Source of the DNA: Dendrobium chrysotoxum
Lineage: Eukaryota > Streptophyta > Magnoliopsida > Asparagales > Orchidaceae
Assembly (NCBI GenBank): GCA_019925795.1
Contig: CM034311.1
Location: 16,622,926-16,686,925, forward strand
DNA length: 64,000 nt
Direction: 5' to 3'
The notes below the pieces were generated by a model, which saw nothing but the letters and a program-made list of their open reading frames with translations, searched no databases and was not told the origin of the DNA. The position numbers were made by a program, and so were the translations under genes. Every line of letters begins with the position of its first letter. Position 1 is the stretch's first letter. Shown piece by piece: positions 20,604-33,719 of the stretch.

Positions 20604-21799
20604 ATGACTGAACTCATGTTAGATCAAAATCATTTTAGACCTCTTAAGGATTATGCAAACCATTTAGTAGATAAAATTCATTAGAGCATTAATATACCTA
20701 CAATCCAATCTAATAATTTTGAATTAAAACCTACAATTATTAAAATGGTTCAAAACTCTCAGTTTGGTAGAACTACTATAAAATATCCTAATTTATATTT
20801 AGCTAATTTCTTAGAAATATTTATAATATTTAAGTATAATGGTGTCAATGATGATGCTATTAGACTTAGATTATTTTTCTTTTCTTTAAAAGATAAAGCT
20901 AAAATGTGGTTGAATTCTTTACCCCCTGGCTTTATAACAAATTGGAAAGAGTTGGCTCATAAGTTTCTTTCTAAGCATTTCCCGCCTTCAAAAATTATCA
21001 AACTTAGAAATAATATAATTTCTTTTATTAAGTTTGAAGGAGAATCCATTTATGAAAGTTGGAAAAAATTTAAGAAAATGCTTTAAAAATACCCTCATTA
21101 TGCTTTACCTGATTGGTTGATTATTCAAATATTTTATAATAGATTAGTAGGATTTCTTAGAGTTATAATTGATGCTATAGCTAGAGGATCATTAATGTCT
21201 AAGCCATTTGAGAAAACATATGAATTAATAGAAGAAATAGCTGCTAATATTTTTCGGTGGCCTGCTGTATGAATTTGATGCTTTATTAATCTTGACCATA
21301 TAAGTTGCAGCCATTTCTAAGAAGTTGGATACAATATGAGTAAATTCTGGATTAGGAACTGAATCTTTGGGGGATTTAAATTCAATTGAAGATAGTATTG
21401 TTCAAGGGATTAAAAATATTATTTTAATTAGAAGATAAAATAATCTCTATTCAAATACATATAATCTAGGTTGGATGAATCATCCTAATTTTAATTGGAC
21501 AAATAATGTAGGTGTTAACAATCAACAGAATAATGGGCAGAATAATCAAGGAGTAAATTGAAATAATCCTCAACAACCTGCTGTTAATCCTAGACTTTCA
21601 TATCCTCCATGATTTAATCAAAGTAATCAATTTGAAAATAACAAATTAGTATTGGAAGATGTAATAATGCAGTTAGGGAATCAATTGCAAAATCAAGCTA
21701 CTTCTATTAAAAGATTGGAAACCCAATTAAGTCACCTTACAATGATACTATATTATCAAAAGGATAGCCTCGAGCATAAATTACCAGTTGTCTCTTAAA
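20604..21799 (+). pseudogene. Athila-type gag, degenerate
   Basis: Retroelement capsid protein. A first stop lies near 20682. The core frame 20745-21086 reads MVQNSQFGRTT, then a FLEIF block and NDDAIRLRLFFFSLKDKAKM, WLNSLPPGF, KELAHKFLSKHFPPSK and ESIYESWKKFKKML, the signature order of Athila gag. A stop at 21084-21086 replaces one codon, and related sequence continues (YPHYALPDWL) with further stops and frame changes. It then passes into an Asn/Gln-rich tail (about 21470-21620) and a short coiled region ending LPVVS near 21799. No protease or RT follows; repeat K lies immediately downstream. Non-functional. Confidence 0.88.
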
Positions 21800-23690
21800 T
21801 TCCCCCATTGACTCCTTATTTATATGTTCAAGTAAGAGTTATAAAGCTACATAAAATGCCACTATTATGCTACATAACAAAATACATTAGGAGATATAAG
21901 GCATGTTGTAAAAGTATGTAAGAGTGCATATAGCTAGTTGACACATAGATGAGTACTTAATGAAGTCATTGATTTGCTGGATGAAGTCACAAGTTGATCG
22001 ATGAAGTTACGAACTTGTTGGGTGAACTTCCTATTTTTTTTAGATGAACAGCAAAACTTAATGGATAAAGCTATTGATTCGTTAGTTGTAGCCATTAACT
22101 TGCTAGATGAAGTCACCAACTTGATGGTATAAGTGCGTGGAAGTTTTCTATAATTCTATTAGGTTTAGCATGATTCTTGCAAGTTAACTTTATATTTAAT
22201 GAGTTTAGTATGGTTTTGTCAAATTTGTTATGAGTTTAATGAGTTCGGCATAATTTTGGTGAGTTCATTCTGACTATGATAAGTTCAAAATGATTCTGGC
22301 TAGTTCTTAATGACTATGTCGAGTTCGCATGACTATGGTGAGTTCATTATGATATTAATGAGTTCATAGTGAACCTTAATAGTTTCTTATTTCCTGAGTA
22401 GATTTCTTTGACTTTAAACTAGTCTAACTTGACCCTAGTCTATAAAATATTTGTGTATATTTAGTTCTTCAATTCCGTTTTATCTTTGAAAATAATTCTA
22501 TTAAAGGAACAATATAATTAATATAGTAAAACTAATTTGTTCGAATAGAGCCAAAAATGTGCTAGGTAGAAAATATCTAAGAATATGTCAGATAATGAAT
22601 GTCTGAATAACTTCTAGTTTGCAAAAACTAATCCTCAACAACCTACTGCTAATACTAGACTAATATATCTTTCAGGATTTAATCAAAGTAATCAATTTGA
22701 AAATTAAAAAGTAGTATTGGAAGATGTAGTAATGCAGATAGGGAATCAATTGCAAAATAAAGTTAGTTCTATTAAAAATTGGAAATCCAATTAAGTCACC
22801 TTACAATGATACCATATTATCAAAAGGATAGCCTCAAGCATAAATTACTAGTTGTCTCTTAAATTCCCCCATTGACTCTTTATTTATATGTTCAGGTAAA
22901 AGTTATAGAGCTACATAAAAGGCCACTTTTATGCTATATAACAAAATACATTAGGAGATATAAGGCATGTTGCCAAAGTACGTAAGAGTGCATATAGCTA
23001 GTTGACACATAGATGAGTACTAAATGAAGTCATTGATTTGTTGGATGAAGTCACAAATTGATCGATGAAGTTACTAACTTGTTGGCTGAACTTCCTAAGT
23101 TTTTTAGATGAACTGCCAAACTTAATGGATAAAGCTATTGATTCTTTAGTTGCAGCCATTAACTTGCAAGATGAAGTCACCAACTTGATGGTATAAGTGC
23201 CAGGAAGTTTTCTATAATTCTATTAGGTTTAGCATGATTCTTGCAAGTTAACTTTATATTTAATGAGTTTAGTATGGTTTTGTCAAATTTGTTATGAGTT
23301 TAATGAGTTCGGCATAATTTTGGTAAGTTCATTCTGACTATGATAAGTTCAAAATGATTCTGGCTAGTTCTTAATGACTATGTCGAGTTCGCATGACTAT
23401 GGTGAGTTCATTATGATATTAATGAGTTCATAGTGAACCTTAATAGTTTCTTATTGCCTGAGTAGATTTCTTTGACTTTAAACTAGTCTAACTTGACCCT
23501 AGTCTATAAAATATTTGTGTATATTTAGTTCTTCAATTCCATTTTATCTTTGAAAATAATTCTATGAAAGGAACAATATAATTAATATAGTAAAACTAAT
23601 TTGTTCGAATAGATAGCCAAAAATGTGCTAGGTAGAAAATATCTAAGAATATGCCAAGTAATGAATGTCTGAATAGCTTCTAGTTTGCAG
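21568..23690 (+). repeat. ~1.06-kb tandem duplication (gag tail plus repeat K)
   Basis: Copy A 21568-22625 and copy B 22626-23690 each run from CCTCAACAACCTRCTG to AATGTCTGAATARCTTCTAG. They differ at a small share of positions. Each holds the last ~230 bp of Athila gag, a purine-rich TTAGGAGATATAAGGCA, and repeat K with its two motif arrays and a TATAAAATA box (near 22442 and 23507). A purine tract followed by TGTTG and later a TATA box suggests that repeat K is an LTR (inference). Confidence 0.88.
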
Positions 23691-24599
23691 AATAGTTTAA
23701 GTGTGACTTAAATTTTTTTATCTTTTACATCATTAGGCTTATTTGACGCCTACGATGGATCTTATACACACTTCTTATCTTAATGACAATAACCCTCAAT
23801 ACATATCATTCGAAAGAAATGCCCTCATAATTCAATGTTGAAGTTTTTTGCAAAGAGATGAATCCAAATTCAAAGGTTTTTAGATGCCAAAGATTGTCCT
23901 AATGTTTTACCTAAATTTTCTTTTTGGGGTTAATAATATAAACTTACCACTTAGAACAAACTGTTATGCAGAACTTATCACTAAGTTTTATGGTTAGATT
24001 TTATGTCCTAATGTTGCTCGAGTTCAAGAATTTGAATTTGGTCAAATTTGAGTTAAATATTAAAAAGGAAAATATTTTTTTAAGTTGCTAAATGTATGAA
24101 AATTAAGTAGAACAAATTCAGAAAAACCATAAGTTTTACTTTTCAAAGCTCATATGATATATCTTTTTTTTTTCTTTATAATGAAACTCAAACTTCAAAT
24201 TAAGTATAAACTATAGCTTCATTCCACACAATGTCCATTAAATTAAGGGCATTAGCTCTCATGTGTGGATTAATCTTATAAATTTAAGTTTGACACATTA
24301 CAAAGCTCACACAGATCACAAATATAAATAAGTTTACCTTTTAATTAATTATATGAGTACTCATGTGGAATATATCTGTCTTTGATTTTTACTTAAATTC
24401 ATTCATGTGTCAACTCTGTATCATGAAATTAGTCAACTTCAAATATAAAGTCGATTCTTGAGTTCTTAAAGCTAACTTCTTTGAAATTGCCCATATACCA
24501 CTTTTTCATTTTGTTTTTATTTTACTATTTTAAGAAGAAAATTTCTATAAGAGAATAATGAGATCACTAAATTCTCCAAGTTTCACTTTGTGAGTTGTT
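23691..24599. other. Decayed sequence without recognisable gene
   Basis: AT-rich. No frame longer than a few dozen codons and no element ends recognised. Confidence 0.5.
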
Positions 24600-25140
24600 G
24601 AATTTTTTTTTGGACTAGTTTAGTTTTAGGATTAATTGAACTCTCCTATGGATGACATAGATTGAATTCTCCCTTTGATGAATTTACATGTGGACAAGTT
24701 GAACTCATTTTTATATGACTCCAATTGTTGAATGAGTTGAACTCCCTTAGACAACTTCAAATGATATTTTTTGACTATTTCATTTGAACTCATGGATGAC
24801 TTTAATTGAACACTCTTTGAATATTTCAATTGAATTATGTCTTTGGTGACTTCAACTATTAGATGAGTTAAAATTTTTCTTAGATGAGTTTAGTTGAGGA
24901 CTCTCTTCAACAACTTCAATTGCTCTCTTCCACTGATGACTTCAAGTATTGGATAAGTTCAACACTCTCTTTGATGACTTAGATGCGATTTCTCTTCGAG
25001 GACATTAGTTGAAGTCTCCCTTTGAAAACATAACCACTGGACAAGTTGAACTATCTTAAATGACATTTGTTAAACTCTCCTTTGCTGACTTTAATGGAAC
25101 TCTCCCTTTGGTTATTTCAAATGTTGGACAAGTAGAATAT
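24600..25140. repeat. Degenerate array M (GACTTCAATTGTTGGACAAG type)
   Basis: About a dozen diverged units mixing TTGAACTCTCCCTTTGATGA, GACTTCAAATGTTGGACAAG and GATGAGTTGAACTC, at irregular 40-55 bp spacing. Related in style, but not clearly in sequence, to repeat K. Confidence 0.6.
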
Positions 25141-25599
25141 GGGTGGTGGGTTTATCAAGTATATAATGAATTCCAAAGATGGGTTCCTTGAGTAATTTTG
25201 AAGTTCCAAGAATGAGCTCCTTAATTGCTTATTGAATTCCATAAATTAATTATCTATTTTTAAATTTTTTATGTATGTTAATTATCTTTGTTTCGTCACT
25301 CCAATGCTTGTCATACTTGATTTTTAGTTTTTGGCATTAGTTCACACTCGATGCACTTTTTAAGGTAATAGATTCAAACCTATCCATGGGTAATACTACA
25401 ACCTTACTAACAAACTCATAAGGCACACATAACAAAAAGAAAAGAAGTAGTAGGAAGAAGATATCTAGACTGAGAATATTTAATTTTTTTTAAACTATTA
25501 AGAACGGAAGAGCTGAGTTTGCCAATGACTTTATGTACCCCAAAAAATTCTATGAACGCCCTTATTATAGATTTACACAAAGGTATTGGGGCAATAAGA
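25141..25599. other. AT-rich spacer
   Basis: No supported gene or element. Confidence 0.5.
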
Positions 25600-25811
25600 A
25601 AGGACACTTTTAAGTAATATAAAAAAATATATCAAGATATATAAAGCATGTAACCTAAAGTATATAAGAGTACATGTGGACTTTTGACACATGGGAGATT
25701 AATGGATGATGTCACCAACTTGTTGGGTGAAGTCACCTACTTGTTAGATGAAGTTGCTGACTTACTAGATGAAATTGCCAACTTACTAGATGAAGTAATC
25801 AACTTGTTATA
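25600..25811 (+). repeat. Repeat K, part 2 (inverted relative to part 1)
   Basis: Four to five GATGAAGTCACCAACTTGTT-like units. When reverse-complemented they continue the array that breaks off at 13299 across LTR T. Confidence 0.7.
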
Positions 25812-25815
25812 TACA

Positions 25816-26276
25816 TGTAATAATCTAGATTTTTTTAAATGATTTTTTTAAAATGAAAATTTTGAAATTTCAGCATCGTGCCTTGGCGAAGAAGAGAGGG
25901 GAAGGAGAGAGAAGGTTGTTTGGGGATTTTTCATCTATCAATTTTGTTCAAAGATTTCTTCTATTTATTGTAAATAATTCAAATCTCCTTTTAGTTTTTA
26001 ATGATTTTGATTATTATATAGATTTTTTTATAATGAACAGAATTAATTATTTTATGTTGTATTTTAATTATGGCATTTGTATAAACAAGAAAGACTGGTT
26101 GTTAATGCTATAAAATTGGTTGGCTATTAAAACATAAATCTCTGGGTAGGAGGATGGGCCGACGGGCTTTTCTTTAAAAATAGTTTATGGCGTTATCCCA
26201 ATTATAGCTTGTATCAGATGTCCTATTACGCCGATGGGCAAAGAGTGATGACTCTTTATTGATTTAATAAGATCAC
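25816..26276 (+). mobile_element. LTR T, second part (inverted)
   Basis: Begins TGTAATAATCTAG after ATACA (25811-25815), the complement of the TGTAT that flanks 13300. It ends at ATCAC (26272-26276), the complement of the GTGAT at 14159. Joined to 13300-14163 after inversion it gives a ~1.32-kb LTR with TG/CA ends. Confidence 0.7.
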
Positions 26277-29200
26277 TGTGGACCTCCAAAAGGACACTAT
26301 CATGCAGAGGCACGACCGTATTATCCCATAGGATAAAATGATTGTAAGCCTCTGTGCTCTTCATAAGCGGGCCAAAGGGAGGTCATATTAGATCATACAT
26401 ACGATTAACCATTGAGGATAGAGGCTCTTGCCTACGTACCTTGATGGGAAATAATATGTATAACCCGATCGAAGTCACAGGGTTTCCCCCACTTGATGCA
26501 TCATCTCGAGTGGGGTTTATTTGATGGTGGAATTCAATTTCCCATGGGTGCAAGCCCCCGTGGTTAATTACATCTCAAGCCGGGGCCTGAGAAGACTCTC
26601 GATTAAGGATCCTACATTATACTCTCAGAGAGGATTGGCATATAGCGAGGAAGCTAGGAAGTTCCTATTCAAAGGATAGAAGAAGTTCAACTAGGCTTAG
26701 TCAACACATATGGCTCACATAAACATCCAGAGGGACTAAGAAAGTGAGAAAAACTGGAGAAAAGAAATGAGCAATGCACTCACAGCTTGCAAGAGAGAAG
26801 GATGGAGGTGGCGTCATCCATGTGATGCAGATAGGCATGATTTATAACCCCTGAAAGATAAAGAATTTACCCGCTAATGAGGTATACTACGAGACACTGA
26901 TAGTAGTATCCTTGAACCCTAAATCTAGAGTGAGTTTAGTATTCTGTAATACTAACACTGGTGTCCTAGCTAATGCAGTGCAAAACTTGGACTTACCCCA
27001 ACCTAGATTGGGGAGCCAGCTAACCACCTAATCAATTTAAAACCATGAGTCCAGTCATTTTTATGAAAGAGTGGTAGGGAGGCTTAAAGTTTTTGAGAAG
27101 TGGGACCAACATGTAGAGATTGCCCTAAGTGGTTCCTTGACTTATGTCGGGTAAAAAATGCTAAAACAAATATAATTAAAGTTTTAGACTCACATTTAAA
27201 TTGATTTCTAATGAGATGCATACTGATCGACTCAATTAAATGCTTGAAATATATATGAAGTAGTTTTAAGAAAAGGCTTAAAAATAAGTTTATTCTATAG
27301 TTTGCAGACTCCCGGTGACAAATCTGCACCCTCATGGGCCAGGTGGTCTGCCAGAACCCACAGGCGGGGAGCGACCTAACAAATGGAAAGAATAATGCAG
27401 CAAGTATGCTATACAAACTCCCGACGATCCCGGGCTTACTTCTTAAGAGCATTAGAGTTTCTATATTATCTTTAAAAATTTTAATTAAGTTTAAGTAGAA
27501 ATTTTTTTGGATGTACCCTCATGAGCCTCTGATCGAATCTAGGCTAAAATAAAAGCGACACACAAATGCCAAGAAATAAAAAAATAGGCAACCCTATATC
27601 GTAATCGTCATTAAATCATCCACAGCATAACTAAACTAAATAAATAAAATAATGTCCATAGGTAAGTACCTTTTAATATTATAACCCAGTGTCTGTAAAA
27701 AAGTAATGGTGGCTAGACTCCACCGACAACAACCTAGGTTCTAATCCGAGCACTGATGCAAGTCTTAAAAGTAAGACATTTCATCTTCAAGTCTTTGTCT
27801 TCAATGGCTTCTATGGATCACCTCCCTTCGATCTTTATAGGGTTCATCTACCAAAAGGGTACCCAAATGAATAAGAAATTCTCTGTGAAGGGCCTTTCTT
27901 TTTCTCTTTCGATACCTAATGTTTGAAATGCCTAACTTTTACAGACTTTCACAACTCGATACTTTATAAATTACATCAAATTACATCAGAATAAAAGTGA
28001 AAATTTAGGCTCTCCTACATGGTTATCTTAAGCAGTTAATATAAAATAACCCAAGCAGTTATATATGAAAATGAAATACTCATGTTAGCCACACTTGACC
28101 GTGCTCTTACTTATTTAGGGCTTAGCAACTGAAGAACCTGTAGCACCTGTAGTGATTATATTTATAATTCATTTATTTTTAACCCCCTTTTATTACTCTG
28201 CATGAACACGACCACCTACAGAAAACTCAGTGAGAAACCAAAATGATCCAAACCTCAGGGTAATCTAATCGTCAATTACATAAATTCACAGAGTTTAGTA
28301 AAAATAAGCAAACATATCAATTAATTTTCAATCACAGCATGCAGTGAAAACTCAGGAAAAACTCAGCACACTGCATAAAAGTAAACACCGGCCTGGCCTA
28401 GAGCTAGAAGTGGTGCCATAGAAAATAATTCTATGCGTGTGTAATAAGACTATGTGGTTTGGATGAGTGATATATAGCTGGTTTAGTTAAAGTTTCTTGT
28501 TATCCAGTTGGTTGAAGGTTAAAGGAGAAATTTTGGTTTAAGTTTAAGTATAAGTATTTTAGGGTTGATTTCAAAAGTTTTATTTTCAATATTTAGTTTA
28601 TTACTACCTTTATTGCTCACCGAGATCGTGAGGTTTATTTCACCCTTTTTGGGGCTAACTTAATAACCTCATAGGTCTAGGTTACCTAGTAGTAACCAAT
28701 TTTGTTATATTAGCTTAGTTGGTTGGTTAATTTAGTTGGTTTAAGGTTAAAAGGGAAGGTATATTAAAAATTTATTATCAGATTGGGAGGTTAACTTGAA
28801 GCTTAGGGTAGTGTTTTATGAAATTTATGTTGAGTTGGTGAATTTTAGTTGGTCCGAGGTTATCCTATTCGCTAAGTCAAAGGGGTCAGAAGGTGACATT
28901 TAAAAATAGACTAGATTTGGGAGTTTTAGCATTTTTATTAAATATTAGTCCTTACAATGCTAAACTAGGCTTTGAGTTTGCTAGGTTTGGAGTTTTCTAC
29001 GCCAAGTTATGAATTTTAGGAGTTTTGGGCAATTAATGAATTATTAAAATTATTTAATTATAGGCTGTTTTAGGAGTATTAATCTAAATTAGCTCCAAAC
29101 CTCTTAGAATTACCTCCAAAGATCAGGAATAACCCAAGGAAGAGTTCCTAAGTGTTTGGAAAAAGTTAGAATTTTTAATGATTTTAAATTATTTGATTTA

Positions 29201-29891
29201 ATTAAAAAGTGATTTTTAGTTAAAATTAAATTAAGGTTCAAATTGAAGTCCAATTAAAGGGGATTTAATTTTCTTGGATTAAAGACTAAATTTTGAAGAG
29301 TTTGATATATTATGGGTAATTTTTTAGATTTAATTTTAATTTATTAGAATTTTTTGAAGTTACTGGGTCTTAATTAAGAGGTGAATTAGGATTTATTAAT
29401 TAAGGCGTTTAAAGGCTCATAAAAATTCCTAAAAAATTTTGGGAGATTTATGATGTCACTAAGTTTAAGTGTGAAAAGTTTCATGTTAATCGGGGATCTA
29501 CCCTAGCCCCTAGAATTTTTCTAAGTTCGCTAGATAGGTCCTTAATTATTGTCTTTAGGGTGTCACTACGTTGAATAAGTTTGAATCAACTGTTAATGTC
29601 TAACCCTTGGGGTTACATAAAGGGAGAGGCATAAGAAACATAACACATCATATCCTTAGAGCTAGGAGAGCCTAGACTAAGTGCTTATGTAACCTACACA
29701 TGTAAAAGATAATTAAATAATAATCAAGCATAATTATCAATGTGATTAGGGAATGATTGGAGCCCAATCATTCACTAATCCTTCCCCCACGAATTCTATT
29801 CTCATGCACAACCTATGTTTAAAGTTTAATTAGTGGATCTCCCAAAATTAAGGGATTTAAATATATATAACTTTAAAATATTTGAAAATAA

Positions 29892-29923
<32 letters not shown>

Positions 29924-30548
29924 TGAAATAAATAAAATAAGCTTAAAAATAAAGTAATTAAAAAAAATTTAAATATATGTGTGTGAGAGATCCACTAGTC
30001 ACTCAAGGTAGGGTTTCAAAATAATTTTTAATTTAAAAATATTTAATATATTATTTATTTAAATAATAATTAAATATTTAAAAAATTAAATAAAGGAAAA
30101 ATAATTAATTAAAATTACTTTTTAATATCTGAGAATACTTTTAACTTAAAAAACATAATTTTCTAAAAAATTTAAGGTAGTATGCAAAAATTTTGGATTT
30201 AAAACGAATTAGTTATGAATTTTTAAAGTTTAAAGTAAATATAAGGTATTTTAAATAATTTAAAATCTTAACTAGTATTGAAAGAATAATTTTTCAAATT
30301 ATATTAAATTAAATATTAAAGTTTTCTAAAATTTAAAAAAATTTAAAGAAAAATAATAAAATTTAGAAAGTATTTGAGTTTAAATTAATTAATGCTTAGT
30401 TAAGTATTTAAATAATTAAATTATTAAGGAAAATGCTTAAAATATAAAAATATTAATTAATTTAAAATTAAATAAAAATAATAATAATAATTCTCTAATT
30501 TAAAAAAATAATATAAAATATTTTATTTTATTTTATTTAAAATGATAA

Positions 30549-30592
<44 letters not shown>

Positions 30593-32414
30593 TATTTAAA
30601 TAATAATTATTTGTTAATATATAAGAATTATTTAAAACAATTAAATATTAAAGTAAATTTTAAATTTAAATATATTAAGTATTAATTTTAAATAATAAAT
30701 ATGTATAAAAATAAAATTATAAATATTTTAAATAATTTATAATTAACTATTAATTAAAAAAGGAATAAATATTTAATAATTTATATGATTTGAAATACAA
30801 TTAGTATTTTAAACTAATATAATTTTAAAATTAATGAAAATAATTTTTTGAAAATTTTGGTATATTTTACTAATTTTTTTATTTAAAAATAATTTTAAAT
30901 GATTTTTTAAAGAAAATTCAATTAAAAAAATATTTAAAATTAAATTTAAAATCAATTAAAATGGCGGCGGTGGCGGTCAGACACGCAACAAGCTCCGATT
31001 GGCTCCCAGAATTGCGGGCAATCATTACCACAGCGGCGGCTCGGGGCGGGCCACGCGGCCGACCTAGATTGGCCCCGCGATCTGCGGGTAATGATTGCCG
31101 CAATGGGCAATCATTGCCATAATGACCATGTCAATGATTACCACGGTCGTGGCGTTACTTATCTACATAGGCACTCTCCCGCTGCTGTCTGATCCTCCGC
31201 TAAAATGGATCAACGGCTCTGATCTAGCCGGATGAGCGACGTAACCACGAGATCGAGACCCACGGTCGATCCGGACCGTGGAACGATGGGATCTCCCACA
31301 TTGATCAAGCGATCAATGGGGGAGATCTCGTAAGCTCAGACCTAGGGCGAAACTGAAGCCTAAGAGCATTTTTCATCTCGTTCTCGCAAACGACACAATG
31401 GAATTCAATGAAATTTTAAACACAAGTAGTAGGCATGAAGAGCATTTATGGGGGACCATTTTTGCGGTCTAAAATGCGCTATATGAAATGCTAATTAATG
31501 CTAAGTGTCCTAGACTAGGGTTAGGGATTTCACATTGGTTTGTGGACGGTTTGATCCGTGTAAGAGCTTGTTGCACTTGTAGATTGTCCAAGCTCCTAGT
31601 TGTAGAAGAAATCGCGTTCTAAAAAATGCTAGATCGACGGGATATTTCTTAGGAACGGGTTTAGCCTCGGTTCACTAGAGATCTCGCTAGTGGCGATCCT
31701 TGGCCGGTGGGTTTGAGTGGGGAAGATGAGGAAGAACCTTGAGAGCTTAGAGGAACCAAGGTTCGGGTTGGAGGAGGCTTAGGGCAAGACTAAGATCAAG
31801 ATCCCTCTAAAAGAACCCTAACTCGCCTATATATAGTCCTAACCCTATCATGGACGGTTAAGATCCTATCTAGGGTTTGATTAAGAGAGAATTAATCCCC
31901 TTGGTCGTGGTTTGATTGAAAAAAACCAAATTGGAATGGTTTCAATGCTTTAAATGGGCTCTAATTGGGCTTAAATAGGCCAAATTGACCCAATAAGACT
32001 TAGGTTGACCAAGTCAAAGGTTGACTTGGTCAACCTAGTCAATTGAGTCCAAGAGATGAGTGGGTTGAACCGAGGATAGCTTTGGAATTCTTTTGAATTT
32101 GATTTGGGCTCATCTAGGCCATTTGGGTCAACCTAGGTTGACCTGGTCAACCAGGTTGGCCCAGGGCATGGGTCTGGGCCCAATGAGTCAGGCTTAACCC
32201 ACTGAACCTGAGGGAGGAGAGAATTGAGCCTGAGAAGCTATGGGAGAAATTTAAAATCAGATTAAAGTAGATCTGGGTCAATTTGGGTCAATATGGGTCA
32301 ACCTTGTTTGACCTGGTCGACTAGGTTGACCCAAGGCATGGGTCTTGGCTCAGCATGTTATGTTTGACCCACTGGACCCAATGGCAAGGGTCTTGAGAGA
32401 ATTCAAGGTCAATA
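26277..32414 (-). repeat. 3' LTR of the Tat-type element (right copy), 6.1 kb
   Basis: Read on the minus strand it runs from TATTGACCTTGAAT (TG lost) to GGTCCACA. It aligns with 14164-20255. It includes a (TA)n run (29896-29922), an (AAT)n run (30550-30590) and a GC-richer block (30865-31646) missing from the left copy. Its last ~120 bp also match the 5' LTR stub at 45007-45133, which confirms that this repeat is the element's LTR. The only long frames are chance ones. Confidence 0.85.
31827..31837 (-). promoter_or_regulatory. LTR TATA box (right copy)
   Basis: CTATATATAGG on the minus strand, ~580 bp into the LTR and preceded by a TTGACC/GGTCAA cluster (31975-32405), as in the left copy. 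Confidence 0.55.
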
Positions 32415-32583
32415 AACGGACCCCCAACAGGAGCGACGAACAAACTAGTGAACATCTAGTGTTGGCGTTGACTGAATGTGACCAAAAAAGTAGGATAAAG
32501 AATATATGAAAGATCATCATAAGAGGAGGATGGAGTAGATCATCTATTCGCCTTACTTTCGTAAGGGCAGAATAGAAGGGAAA

Positions 32584-33355
32584 GGTGAAGGTAAAGGGGA
32601 CCAACTGCCTTCCTGACCATATCGAAACAACATAATAGAAGGTGAAAGGATCCATCTTCCTCCTGATCCTATCGGAACAGTGGATGGGGGTGACTCAATA
32701 TTTTCCTGACCATATCGAAACAGCAAATAAAGAAGTCACGAAATCTGATGTTTGCCTGGTCTCGACAGGACAATCAGGGTAAATGGGCCTTCTAGGGACT
32801 CTATCAGGTTCTCTCAACTAGGTAAGTAAGTAAACTAACTACCCACTTGACAATATCAAAATAGTAGGATAGAAGGTGAAAGAATCCCGCATCCTCCTGA
32901 TCCTATCAGAACAGTGGATGGGGGTGACTAGATACTTGCCCGACCACAGTAACTAAAGAAGCCATGAAATTTGATGCCTGCCTAGTCTCAACAGGACAAT
33001 CAGGGTAAAAGGATGGTGAGGAATGCCTCCCAGGGACTCTGTCAGGCTCTCTCAATCGGGTAAGTAAACCAACTACGTGCCTGACCATATCGAAACAGCA
33101 TGATAAAAGGTGAAAGGATTTCGCATCCTCTAGATCCTATCAGAATAGTGGATGGGGGTGACTCAATACTTGCCTAACCATAGCAAATAAAAAAGTCATA
33201 AAATTTGTTGCCTGCCTGATCATAATAAGATAATCAGGGTAAAAGGGTGGTGAGGTATGCCTCTCAGGGACTCTATCAGGCTCTCTCAACTAGGTAAGTA
33301 AGTAAACTAACTACCCCCCTGATCATATCAAGTTAGCAGGATAGAAGGTGAAAGT
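32584..33355 (-). repeat. 3' UTR tandem array 1 (~234-bp unit)
   Basis: GGTGAAAG markers at 32641, 32875, 33109 and 33347 give periods of 234, 234 and 238 bp. Units share TCCTGATCCTATC, ACAGTGGATGGGGGTGACT and CAGGGACTCTATCAGG. Just over three units plus a partial. Confidence 0.9.
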
Positions 33356-33719
33356 CACCTCAACACTAACCTAATACAGATCTGTGCAGGGATGTGAGGG
33401 AGAAGGGAAAAGTAAGTGGAAGAATTCTAAGATAAAAGTTGTGTAAGGAATCCCAAGCTAGCATTTTGGTTACCACGTGGTAGAGGATAAATCGTTGTGG
33501 CCATGAGTATCTAACAACCGATAGAATCTCTTAGGCAACCCTAACCTCATATGAAAGAGGGGAAGCATTAGAATGATACCTCAAAGAATAATAGGAAGAG
33601 GTATGCCCTCAGTGGAGTGCGAGAGGGGCAATCTCATCCCGAGTGGAAAAATAACCAAAGTAGTAGAGGGACACACTCGCTATAAAGAGCAAAATTGCCC
33701 TAAGAAGAAATAATCATTA

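Noticed and set aside
25853..26113. 86-residue ORF
   Set aside because: Lies inside the inverted half of LTR T; low-complexity, hydrophobic, no start context or homologue recognised.
14164..32414. The two facing ~6-kb repeats as 5' and 3' LTRs of one element, or as the arms of a giant foldback transposon
   Set aside because: LTRs of one element are direct repeats. The 3' end of the repeat also occurs next to a PBS at 45007, proving it is an LTR, and the split target duplications are better explained by an inversion.
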